Positions 22,346 to 31,983 of a stretch of 64,000 nt of DNA are shown here, piece after piece (position 1 is the first letter of the stretch; each line of letters begins with the position of its first letter). Origin of the DNA: Symsagittifera roscoffensis (taxonomy: Eukaryota > Xenacoelomorpha > Acoela > Convolutidae); assembly GCF_963678635.1 (NCBI RefSeq), contig NC_087069.1, positions 1,300,948-1,364,947 on the forward strand, read 5' to 3'. The notes below the pieces were generated by a model that was not told the DNA's origin, did no database searches, and worked only from the letters and a program-made list of their open reading frames with translations. A program made the position numbers and the translations under genes.

Positions 22346-22360
22346 TCTGAAAATAACACC
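22346..22360 (-). promoter_or_regulatory. Candidate splice acceptor for ORF3 mRNA (A)
   Basis: Minus strand GTGTTATTTTCAG followed by ATTGATTT. The same string is kept in element B (AG at 41421-41422), although the surrounding spacer has diverged. A spliced subgenomic RNA would be the usual way to express a third ORF in an LTR element. No RNA evidence is available here. Confidence 0.4.
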
Positions 22361-22629
22361 CGATATTTAGACCGACAAGCTATGTTCCTAACCAGAAAGC
22401 CTCATTACTTTTATGATTAAAAACCCTCCCCTTTTCGCCCTACTAAAATGATTCAATTTAAATTTTCTAAAAAACATGCAGACACATTTTATGTTTTAGC
22501 ACCATCATTCATTTAAAATGATAATTGTCATGCCAATCACATCTTAAGATCCCCTTACCTGCGCCGCACCCCAGTACCTAACTCAAGACTCCTCCCTCAC
22601 ACCCGACTCGATACCTCCATGTACCCGAC

Positions 22630-23075
22630 TCAGGCGATGCTCAAGTAGTACTTCTTGTGAAGATGCACCATTATCTCGGTTTCTGCAAAGACCACATGTA
22701 GGATAGCATACAATTCCCTCGAGCTCAGTTTGCCCCTGTTTGGGTCGTACACCGGCATCGAGACCTCCACTATTCCTCTTTCAATCATGAAGTCACGTAG
22801 TCTTGTCAGTGCCAATATCACGTGTTCGGGATCAATTGTGTTTCTGTCGTTGACTCTCGTTACTAGGAAGCAGAGGTATTTGCCCGGGACTTGTGCCACT
22901 GACGGTGGAAGCGCTGCTATGCCTCCCAGTCCTGGCCTCTGTCTGAACAGAAACTCTACGTTCTGGTACTCTCTTTTGAAGTCAGCCTCCAATCTTGATT
23001 TGAAACTCATGTCCGCCGTGATGCAGATCGCGCTGGTCCTGTTTGACAGGATGAAGTCGCTATCCGTTATCATGA
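22630..23075 (-). other. Macro-like domain at the C-terminus of Pol (A)
   Basis: Sub-feature. The order of motifs resembles the OARD1/Poa1-like macro domains that bind or remove ADP-ribose: an N-terminal strand with a Thr-Ser followed by a Phe-Lys-containing helix, a 'YLCFLVT' strand, a helix equivalent to ENL..ALE.M..H, a 'VSMP' strand, and a final 'IL..VF' helix. Where catalytic members have GCGLD after the SMP-x strand, this protein has YDPNRGK, so the catalytic Asp seems absent and binding or a structural role is likelier than hydrolysis. The same domain is kept in element B (41702-42130). This is a fold-level assignment by eye. Confidence 0.65.
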
Positions 23076-26000
23076 TGTTCTCTGAGTATTCATTGGGTAT
23101 TTCGAATTTCGTTTTGAAATTCCTTCCTATGGTAGGCTCTGGTTCTTCTTCCTCCAGTTCCAATCCGCTTGTTTCCCTCACTTCCTTGAGCTTCTTTATC
23201 ATCAAATTTTCGGTGTTGGTAAGTCCTACCCCCACTCCCCGGACAAAAATATTTATCGACGTCCCCGTCGATGTCGTCGGGTCTGAATTGTCTTTAGGGA
23301 TGTCCAGTGGCCTGTCTGTTGCTGTCCATCCGAAAAGAGGCTCCGCTGTCTTCATGTACTTTGCTGCTGATACATCGACTTGCTGCATGCTTTGTCCTTC
23401 GTGACCCTCGTCTTTGACATCACGCATCCACTCTAGAATCCTCAAGTTCGTATTCTCCCTCCTTTCTATTTCACCCTGCTCGAGATCCGTCTCCACTTCT
23501 GGCGTCGAGTAATCATCCTGCGGATAATGTCCACCATCGTCAATGACCTGCCATTCCTCTCCAGCTTCCAGTTCGCCTACGCCTAGTAGTTCCTCGCTTA
23601 ACTTTTCTGGCTGTATCTTATCGATCAAGAAGTCATCCCCGTACCTATTGTACCTCATGCCTGTGCGTTTACGATTGCCCGTCCTGGTTTCCGGTGGTGT
23701 TGGTCGATCCGGTTCCATCCACTTCGGTACCTCGTTTTGCTCTGGGTCGTTCCAGTCTTCTTCTACAAATGAACCTGCATCCGACTCCACTTCTATCTTT
23801 TCGTTGTCGTCCAAGCTCAAGTTCTCATTACCATCATTTTTCTCTCTGGTGCCTTTCTCATTCACTTCGCACGCTGGTTCCACCACCAGGTAGTCAAGGC
23901 CCTCCATGTCTTTCGGCAGGCACCAATCCTCCGGGGACGGAACGTGAGGTTTCAGATTTTCGTAATGTGCTGCTCGCCCTGTACTCAAGCGATAGAAGCT
24001 TCCTTGTTGATGTACTTCCGTAATCATGAACGGTCCTCTCCATTTCTTGAGTAGTTTCTTTGTTCCTTTGGGCGGTATGACGTTTTGAAAGACCCACACG
24101 TATTGGCCCACTTCGTATGGCTTTGCTCTCAGTATCTTTTCGTCATATTTCTTGCGTTGCCTCGTTTGCGCTTGTGCCGTGTTTCTCCGACATAGCTCGT
24201 TCAGCTCTTGTTGTCTTTTGATCGCTTCCTTCACGTATGCTTGAGGCGACGTCCTCTTCCCCTCGTACTCCGGATAGAAGAATGTCAGAGGCATTGCCCT
24301 TTCCCTGCCCGTCAACATCATGAAAGGGCTGATACCCGTTGTAGAGTGCTGGGTACTATTGTAGGCTCCTACTACCTGTGGCAGGTATTTGTCCCAGTCC
24401 GTCATGTACCTTGAGCAATACACCCTGAGCATGTTGACTAGTGTCCTGTTCTGTCTTTCTACCAACCCATTGGTCTGTGGATGATAGGTCGTCGAGTGTG
24501 CTTGAGCAATGTGTGACCTCTTCATCAATTCTTTTGTTAAGTCCCCCACAAAAGCCTTGCCGTTGTCTGACTGGAAAGTCATTGGGCAACCATACCGCGA
24601 TATCCAATGCGTTATCAGGTGATCACATGTTTCCTCTGCTGAGGCTGTCTGGCACGGAACTGCTTCCGCCAACTTGGTGAAGTGATCTATTATAACTAGT
24701 ATTTGGTTATAACCCGATTCCGTCATGCAGATTTTCTGATGGTCTATCTGCACCACTTCATTGAATTCCGAACTCTCGACAGACTTGAGGGGAAACTTCA
24801 TCTTCCTTGGGTCTTTTACTTGAAGGCATGCTAGGCAGGCATTCACCCATCTCTCGCAAGCTTTTCTCATTCCCGGCCAGTCAAACCTGTGAAGTATCCT
24901 TTGTTGTACTTTATCTATCCCCTGATGGCCCATTTGGTCGTGTGATCTGAAGAGCACTTCCGTTTGGTACAGTTGTGGTAGTATGATGAGGTTGTGTTTG
25001 TGTAATATCTTTTCCTCATCTCTTCTCTTGCACGCTACCACCCCTTCCGCTGTGTGGTAAAGTAAGTCTCTCTTTTCTTTGTAGAACTGGCTCAAGATCT
25101 TGTAGCTGTCTTCCTCAAGTTCCCCCTTCTCCTTGACTCCAGAATGGATCCATTTGGAGAGGTTACTTGTCATTTTGTCATTCTTCTGGGCCCTTATTAG
25201 GTCAGACAGTCTATATCTCGCCTTAACGTGCTCCTTTAACGCCATGATCTGTCCATTCATCTCACCAGGATTGTGGATGTCATCGCTCAGTTTCACACAT
25301 ATTATCCTTTTCATGATCTTCATGTCGTCCTCTGGTACCAGATTCGTTCTGACGTTTGAGTTGCACGATAGTTCCCTAAGAGGCTTTCTTGAAACTGCTA
25401 TTTTCTCGAGCTCTGTTCCACCTCGTACCTCTTGCATTTCCAGATTGTACGTTCCTGAAGATGGATCTGTCTGTAATTCCCTGTCGTGCTGTCTCATCTT
25501 TTCTTCCGCCAGTATCATGCATAGACTGTCTTGATCCTCACTGCTCTCGTCCGAGTCTTCATCCCATTCTTTACGCTCCCCGGACAATTTTCCTTCTCCG
25601 GTTTCGTCTTCTTCCATGAATCTGGACCACTCCCCGGACTCTTGATCTAATCCCAGGTGTTCAATTTCTTCTCTGAATGTCACTTTCTTATCCCTGACTT
25701 TTGTTTGCTCCAGAATTTTTTCGGGGATTTTCTCAACTAGTGATCGCACAACTTCCTTGCTATCAGTGGTGATTCCTTTTGAGACGTCAGTATTGTTCAC
25801 TGTTTTTTCTCTCCGAAGTATGGTTAGTTCCGGTGCCTCCTGACTTTTCCCTTGGATCACGGGTTTGTCATCCGATAGTTTCTCAAGTAACCTCATTAAG
25901 TCTTCATCTATTTGGACCGTTCCCTCCTCTACCTGGGTGAGATCGTGACCTTTTGCCTTGAGTGTTTCCCTCACGATTTTGGACTTGAGCATTATTCCTA

Positions 26001-26448
26001 CCGGAATCCCTCTGCTTTTCTTCAAGATGGTCTTTTCAAGAGACTCTTTTGGCAATTCGGGATGATCTTCAATCGGTTTACCTGATTTGTCCAGCCATCT
26101 CGTGAGTGGAAGACTGTCGTATGTTTCTTTGTCCATAAAGGAGAAACCATCTTTGATCTCAGGTCTGTCCGCCTCTCTTTGTTCTTGTCTCTCGTAGAAC
26201 TCCGTCTTCTTGCTCAAGCTGTCGGCATTTTGATGTTTGTCTCGCGTTCTATGTTCAATTATCATGTTGTATCCGTCCAAGCGAACTATCCATCTCCCAA
26301 TGTAGCTCTGGTCCATTGAGTACGTTTTCAGCCAGCTTAATGCTCGGTTATCTACTCGCAGTTTGAAAGGTTCACTGCCTAGGTACGCTCTGTATTTCTC
26401 GACAAAGGTGACCACTGCGAACATCTCTGCTTTCGGTGCTCCGTACAT
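22630..26448 (-). CDS. pol: Pol C-terminal part of A: RNase H remnant, integrase, macro-like domain
   Basis: Open frame of 1272 residues after the pol deletion. Residues 1-85 are the C-terminal half of RNase H (PKAEMFA, RVDNRALSWL, KHQNADSLS). A linker of about 400 acidic residues follows. The integrase zinc domain is near residue 500 (SHDQMGH, then CLACLQVK). The catalytic core has Asp in VVQIDHQ, Asp in FQSDNGKAF and Glu in GLVERQNRT, followed by a GPY/F-like domain (KKWRGPFMITEV, YENLKPH). After roughly 300 acidic residues the protein ends in a macro-domain-like fold (about 1129-1272): SAICITADM, ADFKREYQ, GKYLCFLVTR, LTRLRDFMIERGI, VSMPVYD, YAILHVVF. The integrase would insert cDNA into the genome. 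The true N-terminus is in the upstream frame; the ATG here is only where the shifted frame opens. Confidence 0.9.
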   Translation of the reverse strand: MYGAPKAEMFAVVTFVEKYRAYLGSEPFKLRVDNRALSWLKTYSMDQSYIGRWIVRLDGYNMIIEHRTRDKHQNADSLSKKTEFYERQEQREADRPEIKDGFSFMDKETYDSLPLTRWLDKSGKPIEDHPELPKESLEKTILKKSRGIPVGIMLKSKIVRETLKAKGHDLTQVEEGTVQIDEDLMRLLEKLSDDKPVIQGKSQEAPELTILRREKTVNNTDVSKGITTDSKEVVRSLVEKIPEKILEQTKVRDKKVTFREEIEHLGLDQESGEWSRFMEEDETGEGKLSGERKEWDEDSDESSEDQDSLCMILAEEKMRQHDRELQTDPSSGTYNLEMQEVRGGTELEKIAVSRKPLRELSCNSNVRTNLVPEDDMKIMKRIICVKLSDDIHNPGEMNGQIMALKEHVKARYRLSDLIRAQKNDKMTSNLSKWIHSGVKEKGELEEDSYKILSQFYKEKRDLLYHTAEGVVACKRRDEEKILHKHNLIILPQLYQTEVLFRSHDQMGHQGIDKVQQRILHRFDWPGMRKACERWVNACLACLQVKDPRKMKFPLKSVESSEFNEVVQIDHQKICMTESGYNQILVIIDHFTKLAEAVPCQTASAEETCDHLITHWISRYGCPMTFQSDNGKAFVGDLTKELMKRSHIAQAHSTTYHPQTNGLVERQNRTLVNMLRVYCSRYMTDWDKYLPQVVGAYNSTQHSTTGISPFMMLTGRERAMPLTFFYPEYEGKRTSPQAYVKEAIKRQQELNELCRRNTAQAQTRQRKKYDEKILRAKPYEVGQYVWVFQNVIPPKGTKKLLKKWRGPFMITEVHQQGSFYRLSTGRAAHYENLKPHVPSPEDWCLPKDMEGLDYLVVEPACEVNEKGTREKNDGNENLSLDDNEKIEVESDAGSFVEEDWNDPEQNEVPKWMEPDRPTPPETRTGNRKRTGMRYNRYGDDFLIDKIQPEKLSEELLGVGELEAGEEWQVIDDGGHYPQDDYSTPEVETDLEQGEIERRENTNLRILEWMRDVKDEGHEGQSMQQVDVSAAKYMKTAEPLFGWTATDRPLDIPKDNSDPTTSTGTSINIFVRGVGVGLTNTENLMIKKLKEVRETSGLELEEEEPEPTIGRNFKTKFEIPNEYSENIMITDSDFILSNRTSAICITADMSFKSRLEADFKREYQNVEFLFRQRPGLGGIAALPPSVAQVPGKYLCFLVTRVNDRNTIDPEHVILALTRLRDFMIERGIVEVSMPVYDPNRGKLSSRELYAILHVVFAETEIMVHLHKKYYLSIA

Positions 26449-29400
26449 TCATTCTTGTCTACCATCCTGCCCAAATATTTTATTGAGTCCTTGAGTATTT
26501 CACACTTTGATGGTTTGCACTTCAGCCCCGATCTTTTCATGCACGCGAACACCTCATCAAGTCTCTCAATGTGGTCTTCTAGTGTTGGCGTTGCTATTAC
26601 CACGTCGTCCACGTAGCACATTACCAGGTTGCCGTACTTCTTCGTCACGCCTATCAGCGCGTGTGCCATCAGCCGTTGAAACGTGGCTGTGGCATTGCAG
26701 AGTCCAAACGGCATCCGTTTCCATTGAAACAGACCTAACTCGCAGGCGAACCCTGTCTTGTCCCTGTCTTGTTTCCTTAATGGTACCTGCCAAAAAGCCG
26801 AGCCTAAATCAAGAGTCGTAAAAAATTTTGCATCACCTAACTTCGAGAGGCTTTCATCAATTCTAGGTATGGGATAGGCATCCTTCACCGTGACGGAGTT
26901 CAGGTATCGAAAGTCACAACAGAACCTCAACTGGTCGCCTTTCTTTTTGGCCATCACTACTCCACACGCCCACGGTGACTTGGATGGTTCTATCATGTCA
27001 TACTCTAGTAACGTCTCGATTTCTTTTCTACACGCGTCCGATTTGTGTGGGGTCATACGCCTCGCCCCCTCCCTGTGCGGTACCGCGTTTTCCTCAAGTT
27101 CTATTTCATGCTCCACAAAATTACAACACCCGATATCCGCCTTATGCCTCGAGAAAACTTCTTCGTTCCGCTCTAGTACGTCTTTGATGGCTTCGAGCTG
27201 TTCATCTTTCAGTTTGCCCCTCAAATGTTCAATCTCCGGCAGAACCGGTTTATCTGTCTGCATCTCATCTAGTGTGGGTCGCTCTGGAAAGTTTGAACAG
27301 CTCGACAGCCCATCGTCCGTTTCTGACTTAAGTGATTTAATAAGGCCTGAAGAATATTTAATTTTTTGCAATCGTCTCAAGATACAAATTTTATCCCTGT
27401 GATTGGGACAATCAACAACTTCATTTTGTTTTAAGTTCTCAATCGTTTCATATCGAGTTTTAACCGGCAAAGCATATCCCAGTTTCCTCCCTCTCTGTAT
27501 CGTGATCGGTATGTCAAGGGTATTCAACAAGACACTGACGCAGAGACCACTCTTCGTTATCGAAAATGATCTTCCTAAAACAGCAGCACTTTGACTATTA
27601 GGGTTTGGAACTATACATACTTGCTTATTGTCACTTAGTTCATTGTAGTTTTTCATCCTCAAGCTCACGATTGCTGCTTCATTAGCTTTTAGCCTCACTC
27701 TCCTACTCAAGAATACCGGTGCTTTGTTTTCATTTGCCATTATCAAATTTACCGGTTTGATTGCGTACCTCCTATCCGGGTTCCGTATCCTGAACATTGC
27801 ATTATTTAGATCAATCGTTACGTCGAAATTCCTGATGAAGTCTCTGCCCAAAATGAATTGGTCAGATTCATCCAGGTTTTCTACCACGATGAAGCTCATC
27901 CACAGGTTACGTTCTCCCAAATTGAGGGCTATTATCGGCGTCCTGCCTAGCACCCGAAGGGCCCCTTTGTTCGCAGCTGACAGCCGTATTCTCGAGTCTA
28001 TCAAATCATCTTTGTTGAAGCCCATTCGCTCCCAAGTCTCAATTGGTATGACACTCAAGACCGCTCCCGTGTCAAGTAACCCACGTAACTGAGTCTTCTT
28101 TCCACTTATGTCCAACACGTGCCCTGTCACGTCTGCTTCCGTTCCGATGTGCATTGCATCTTCTTCAAGCATAGCACAGTGTCCAATCGATCTTACTTTC
28201 AATTCCTCCTTCCCTACATAGATTTGTCCAATCAGGTCTTCGTCGCATGTTATCATCGTCTTGGTATAGATGTTGATTCCATCTATGTTTAGCATAACCT
28301 CGTGTGGACCGTAAGCTTCAGTGTATCTGTTATCAACACGTACCGACTTGCTGCCCCCTCTCGTGAGTAGTGCCCTGAGCGCTCTAGAAGTAGTTCGTGG
28401 ACTTATTCCACTCAAGTAGTCTGCATACACGTCAATGTGCATTAACGTCTGGTCGCTCGGCTCGCTCAAGTTTCTAGTCACCTCGTGGCCGCCCACTGTG
28501 ATTATCGACATTATTCTTGCTCCGATTTTCGATATTCCAAAGGGTTTACCTGTCACCATTTTCACGGTGTTACAATTCCCGTTCTTTGTTGAGCCCGTTC
28601 TAGCCTCTGGTACTACGTTCGTTCCGGTTAATGCTTCGTTAAAATTCTGTCTCTCGATCTCCAACTTTAGTCGTTGCTCTATTTCTTTCGCAGCCAGATC
28701 TTGTTTCACTTTGGCAATTGCTTCCGTCGCCGCTCTCTCATAATTTATCTCTAGAGAGCTCCCGGCCGCGGACTCTAACGCACCGCTAACATGTGTTACA
28801 GCTTTCACTGTCTTCGTCGGCAATTCGGTGTTTGGTGCCCCTAAGTTCCTAGATTCGAACTCGTTTTGCCTGTTCCGCTGATTCTGCACCGCCGCTAATG
28901 CCAACTTATGTTTGGGGTGATTCTGGTCCTTGACCGCTTCCCAGAACAAGGGACAATCCATTCTGAAGTGCCCCTCCTGGTTACAGAAAAAACATCTGGC
29001 GCCTATCTTGATGATTAAGCCATTATAGTACTCGTGTTCCTCCATCTGACTCATGTCCTCCTCATCCGGTGCATAACCTAGGCTCTTCATGCCTTGTTTG
29101 TACGTTGTGCAGTCAGCCACATGATGATCCGCTGACCCGCAGTTCGCGCATGATCTGCGCTTATCCATATCATCTCTAGGTTTGTACCATGATGACCTCT
29201 GGGGTTGGCTTCCCCCTTGCGTGTTCCTGTTTTCAGAATATGAGTACTTCTTAGGTTTCATCAGCATGTATTCTCTTGATTTCTGTCTCATTTCTTCTGG
29301 TGTGGGTGCGCTGTCCTTCGACAACGTGTAGTATGTTGCTAACATTGTCCTTAAGTCATCACTTTTCACCCCATCAATGAACTTCGAGGCAATGCTAAAG

Positions 29401-31034
29401 TTCCGTCTGTTTGTCGACTCCTCTGGGTCACTCCTCCTTCTCAAGCTCTCGAGGTCATCTAGGAACCGATCTATTGACTCGTCGTCCCTCTGTCTCCTTT
29501 TTTCAAATCGCATCATCGCTTGATGACCCTTCATGCCTGAGCCGAATCTGTTCAACAGTATTTCAAAGATTTTGTCCGCGGTGTCGCGTTCTTCTTCTTT
29601 CTTCGCAACCACACACTTTAATGCCGTGCCTTCTAAATTGCTGAGTATGGCTGTACACGCTTGTCTTTCGTCACTCAAGTTATCTTGCTCTAGATGTAGT
29701 CTCATCACTTCCACCCAAGTGTCAATGCATCCATCGGAGTCATCTTTGAATTCTTTTGGCTTCTTGAATGTTTTTCTTGATTTTCCCTCTCTCCTGTCGC
29801 TCGAGTCAGTGTTCCTCGTGGCGAAGGCCTCTAGAGTCCTGTTCATCATCTCCCAAGTGCTGGCCCATGTCATAGCATCCGGTCCTGAGTTGCTGTTGGC
29901 TGTTGAATCTCCCGGACCAGTCGTCGTGTTCGACGTTCCACTCTTCATTATTGTTTTCGCAGCTGTTGGTGCTATGCTTATCGCATCCCTGGGTATGGGC
30001 AACGGTGTCGATTGCCGTTTGTTTCTTTGCGGTTCTACAAAATCAACTCTGGTGCCTTGCGTGCGATCCGCTGCCGGTCTCTCTTGTGGTGTAGAACCTC
30101 TCAAGATTGCATCCAACTTCGCCTGTATTGCACACGAACTCTCTGCTTGACTCTTGCTCATTGTGTCCATTCTCCTTTCCAGGCTCCCTAATTGGCTGTT
30201 AACATCATCATATCGGTTCTTCAACTGTTGCATGTCTGTTTTGATGTTCTTTTCTCGTTCTTCATTGGTGGCCTCTACCTTGTCTGACATTTCCTTGAGT
30301 CTCTCCTCTGTTGCTTTAGCTAGGTTAAAATAACTGTCTAGATACTCGTGCTTGTTGTATCTTATCTCCTTTTTTATCACCTCTCTGTCTTCTTCACTGT
30401 TCTTAAGTCTTTTGTCGATCTGATTTAATTTCGCCAACAAATCGCCCAGCTCAATGGTAGTCTCTTCATGGTCAGCCGTGGGTTTCTCTTCGGCCATAGC
30501 CTCTGCTTTAGCTTGTTCCTCATTCTGGCCGGTTTCTGTCGCTTTCGTGCTCACTGTACCAAATGTTCGTGCTCTTTCTGCTTTTGGCTCTTCAGTCACG
30601 TTTTCTCTCGTTTTTATTCCGAACATTATTCCCAATTTTTCCGTAAAAGATGTCCTCTTTACTTGAGAGTCTTCTTTCACCGTTTCTTCGATGTTGCCTA
30701 TTGCATCTTCCGCGTCATCTATCGGTGAGAACTCTATGGGTTTCTGGTTCGGTTCCTCTGTATTGGGCATTGGAGTTGACTCTGTCGCCATCTTCCCTGT
30801 TTCATCCACACTTTGATCGGGTGTCTCTAGATCAATCTCGATGGTGGGTTCTACTCTCTCCCCTTCCGTGCCCTCTTTCGCCCTGTTCTCCGCTGTACTC
30901 CTTGTGCTGACCATGTTAACTGAAAAGTTCTTCTTTGTTATCTTCGGACCCATTGGTGTTGCTTTGTGTAGCGACGAATTATACCTTGCTTCGGTCGATC
31001 TTTTTTCAGCTACCGGTACCCTGCTCCGCCTCAT
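26379..31034 (-). CDS. gag-pol: Gag-protease-RT fusion of element A
   Basis: 1551-residue frame with gag and pol fused without a frameshift or stop. Residues 1-190 are acidic and low-complexity; a coiled coil lies at about 195-315. The capsid-like region (WVEVMRLHLEQDNL, FEILLNRFG, RFEKRRQRDDESIDRFLDDL) is near 420-560. Two CCHC knuckles, CANCGSADHHVADC and CFFCNQEGHFRMDC, lie near 628 and 681. The aspartic protease LLDTGAVLSVIP is near 986. Reverse transcriptase starts near 1310, with CCDFRYLN, TLDLGSAFWQVPL and YVDD near 1474. The product would form the particle, process itself and copy the RNA. The last ~30 residues after GRMVDK are out of frame because of a deletion at about 26450, so RT lacks its C-terminal part. 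Confidence 0.92.
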   Translation of the reverse strand: MRRSRVPVAEKRSTEARYNSSLHKATPMGPKITKKNFSVNMVSTRSTAENRAKEGTEGERVEPTIEIDLETPDQSVDETGKMATESTPMPNTEEPNQKPIEFSPIDDAEDAIGNIEETVKEDSQVKRTSFTEKLGIMFGIKTRENVTEEPKAERARTFGTVSTKATETGQNEEQAKAEAMAEEKPTADHEETTIELGDLLAKLNQIDKRLKNSEEDREVIKKEIRYNKHEYLDSYFNLAKATEERLKEMSDKVEATNEEREKNIKTDMQQLKNRYDDVNSQLGSLERRMDTMSKSQAESSCAIQAKLDAILRGSTPQERPAADRTQGTRVDFVEPQRNKRQSTPLPIPRDAISIAPTAAKTIMKSGTSNTTTGPGDSTANSNSGPDAMTWASTWEMMNRTLEAFATRNTDSSDRREGKSRKTFKKPKEFKDDSDGCIDTWVEVMRLHLEQDNLSDERQACTAILSNLEGTALKCVVAKKEEERDTADKIFEILLNRFGSGMKGHQAMMRFEKRRQRDDESIDRFLDDLESLRRRSDPEESTNRRNFSIASKFIDGVKSDDLRTMLATYYTLSKDSAPTPEEMRQKSREYMLMKPKKYSYSENRNTQGGSQPQRSSWYKPRDDMDKRRSCANCGSADHHVADCTTYKQGMKSLGYAPDEEDMSQMEEHEYYNGLIIKIGARCFFCNQEGHFRMDCPLFWEAVKDQNHPKHKLALAAVQNQRNRQNEFESRNLGAPNTELPTKTVKAVTHVSGALESAAGSSLEINYERAATEAIAKVKQDLAAKEIEQRLKLEIERQNFNEALTGTNVVPEARTGSTKNGNCNTVKMVTGKPFGISKIGARIMSIITVGGHEVTRNLSEPSDQTLMHIDVYADYLSGISPRTTSRALRALLTRGGSKSVRVDNRYTEAYGPHEVMLNIDGINIYTKTMITCDEDLIGQIYVGKEELKVRSIGHCAMLEEDAMHIGTEADVTGHVLDISGKKTQLRGLLDTGAVLSVIPIETWERMGFNKDDLIDSRIRLSAANKGALRVLGRTPIIALNLGERNLWMSFIVVENLDESDQFILGRDFIRNFDVTIDLNNAMFRIRNPDRRYAIKPVNLIMANENKAPVFLSRRVRLKANEAAIVSLRMKNYNELSDNKQVCIVPNPNSQSAAVLGRSFSITKSGLCVSVLLNTLDIPITIQRGRKLGYALPVKTRYETIENLKQNEVVDCPNHRDKICILRRLQKIKYSSGLIKSLKSETDDGLSSCSNFPERPTLDEMQTDKPVLPEIEHLRGKLKDEQLEAIKDVLERNEEVFSRHKADIGCCNFVEHEIELEENAVPHREGARRMTPHKSDACRKEIETLLEYDMIEPSKSPWACGVVMAKKKGDQLRFCCDFRYLNSVTVKDAYPIPRIDESLSKLGDAKFFTTLDLGSAFWQVPLRKQDRDKTGFACELGLFQWKRMPFGLCNATATFQRLMAHALIGVTKKYGNLVMCYVDDVVIATPTLEDHIERLDEVFACMKRSGLKCKPSKCEILKDSIKYLGRMVDKNECTEHRKQRCSQWSPLSRNTERT
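26446..26460 (-). other. Deletion junction in pol of element A
   Basis: Element B continues after GRMVDK with about 135 residues of RT thumb and RNase H (SFLGFANYYREF, VLDTDASVVAISG) before MKYGAPKAEMF. In A, GRMVDK is followed directly by the codons for YGAPKAEMF in another frame. About 0.4 kb is missing, including the first catalytic Asp of RNase H (TDAS). A shared AATGA-like stretch at the junction suggests a short-homology deletion. Confidence 0.88.
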
Positions 31035-31320
31035 TATTTACAATTGTTATTATTTACAATATTATTATCTACAAAAATTCTATTCTAAGGTTTAAAAACT
31101 CCAAGGAAAAAGAAATTAATAATTCGCTAAAAACAATTTTTCTTGAACTCTTGTAAGCTCTTTTCGTGTTAGGTTAGGATAGGGAACGTGTTGTTATACT
31201 TGGTGCTTCAACCTAACCTATTACTTTTGTAGTACCCCCTTCCTAATGCTGTTCCAAGACTTTCTCTTTACCGTCCCAAGACCGTTCAGCGTTGTCCCAG
31301 TACTTCTCGTTGGTACCTTT

Positions 31321-31983
31321 AGACCAGCGTCCCAAGACCAATGGCCCAAGGCTAACGTCCCAAGACCAACGTCCCAAGACTAACGTCCCAAGACCAATGT
31401 CCCAAGACTAACGTCCCAAGACCAATAGCCCAAGACCAATGTCCCAAGACTAACGTCCCAAGACCAATGGCCCAAGACTAATGTCCCAAGACTAACGTCC
31501 CAAGACCAATGGCCCAAGACTAATGTCCCAAGACCAATGGCCCAAGACCAACGTCCCAAGACTAACGTCCCAAGACCAATGGCCCAAGACTAATGTCCCA
31601 AGACCAATGGCCCAAGACCAACGTCCCAAGACTAATGGCCCAAGACCAACGTCCCAAGACTAACGTCCCAAGACCAATAGCCCAAGACCAATGTCCCAAG
31701 ACTAACGTCCCAAGACCAATGGCCCAAGACTAATGTCCCAAGACTAACGTCCCAAGACCAATGTCCCAAGACCAATGTCCCAAGACCAATGGCCCAAGAC
31801 TAATGTCCCAAGACTAACGTCCCAAGACCAATGTCCCAAGACCAATGTCCCAAGACCGCTTCGTACCAAGACTGCTCTGGTCCAAGACTGCCCCAAAGTT
31901 GCACTGTCCCAAGGCTGTGTTGCTCCAAGACTGTCCCCAGACTGCAATGTCCCTAGACTAGTTCGGTACTGTCCCAAGACTCG
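31321..31983. repeat. 14-bp minisatellite in leader of A
   Basis: About 40 units of the type CCCAAGACCAATGT or CCCAAGACTAACGT, regular to about 31860 and then degenerate with 'cccaagactg' units to about 31983. Because 14 is not a multiple of three and the units lack stops, long meaningless open frames arise on both strands. Confidence 0.95.

Larger units (their letters stand above)
22159..22629 (-). other. Spacer between pol and ORF3 (A)
   Basis: 0.47 kb of AT-rich non-coding sequence holding the 20-bp repeat and the acceptor-like site. It is partly conserved with 41268-41701 of element B. Confidence 0.7.

Noticed and set aside
31321-31983. CRISPR-like array
   Set aside because: Units are contiguous 14-bp repeats without spacers, in animal DNA inside a retrotransposon leader.
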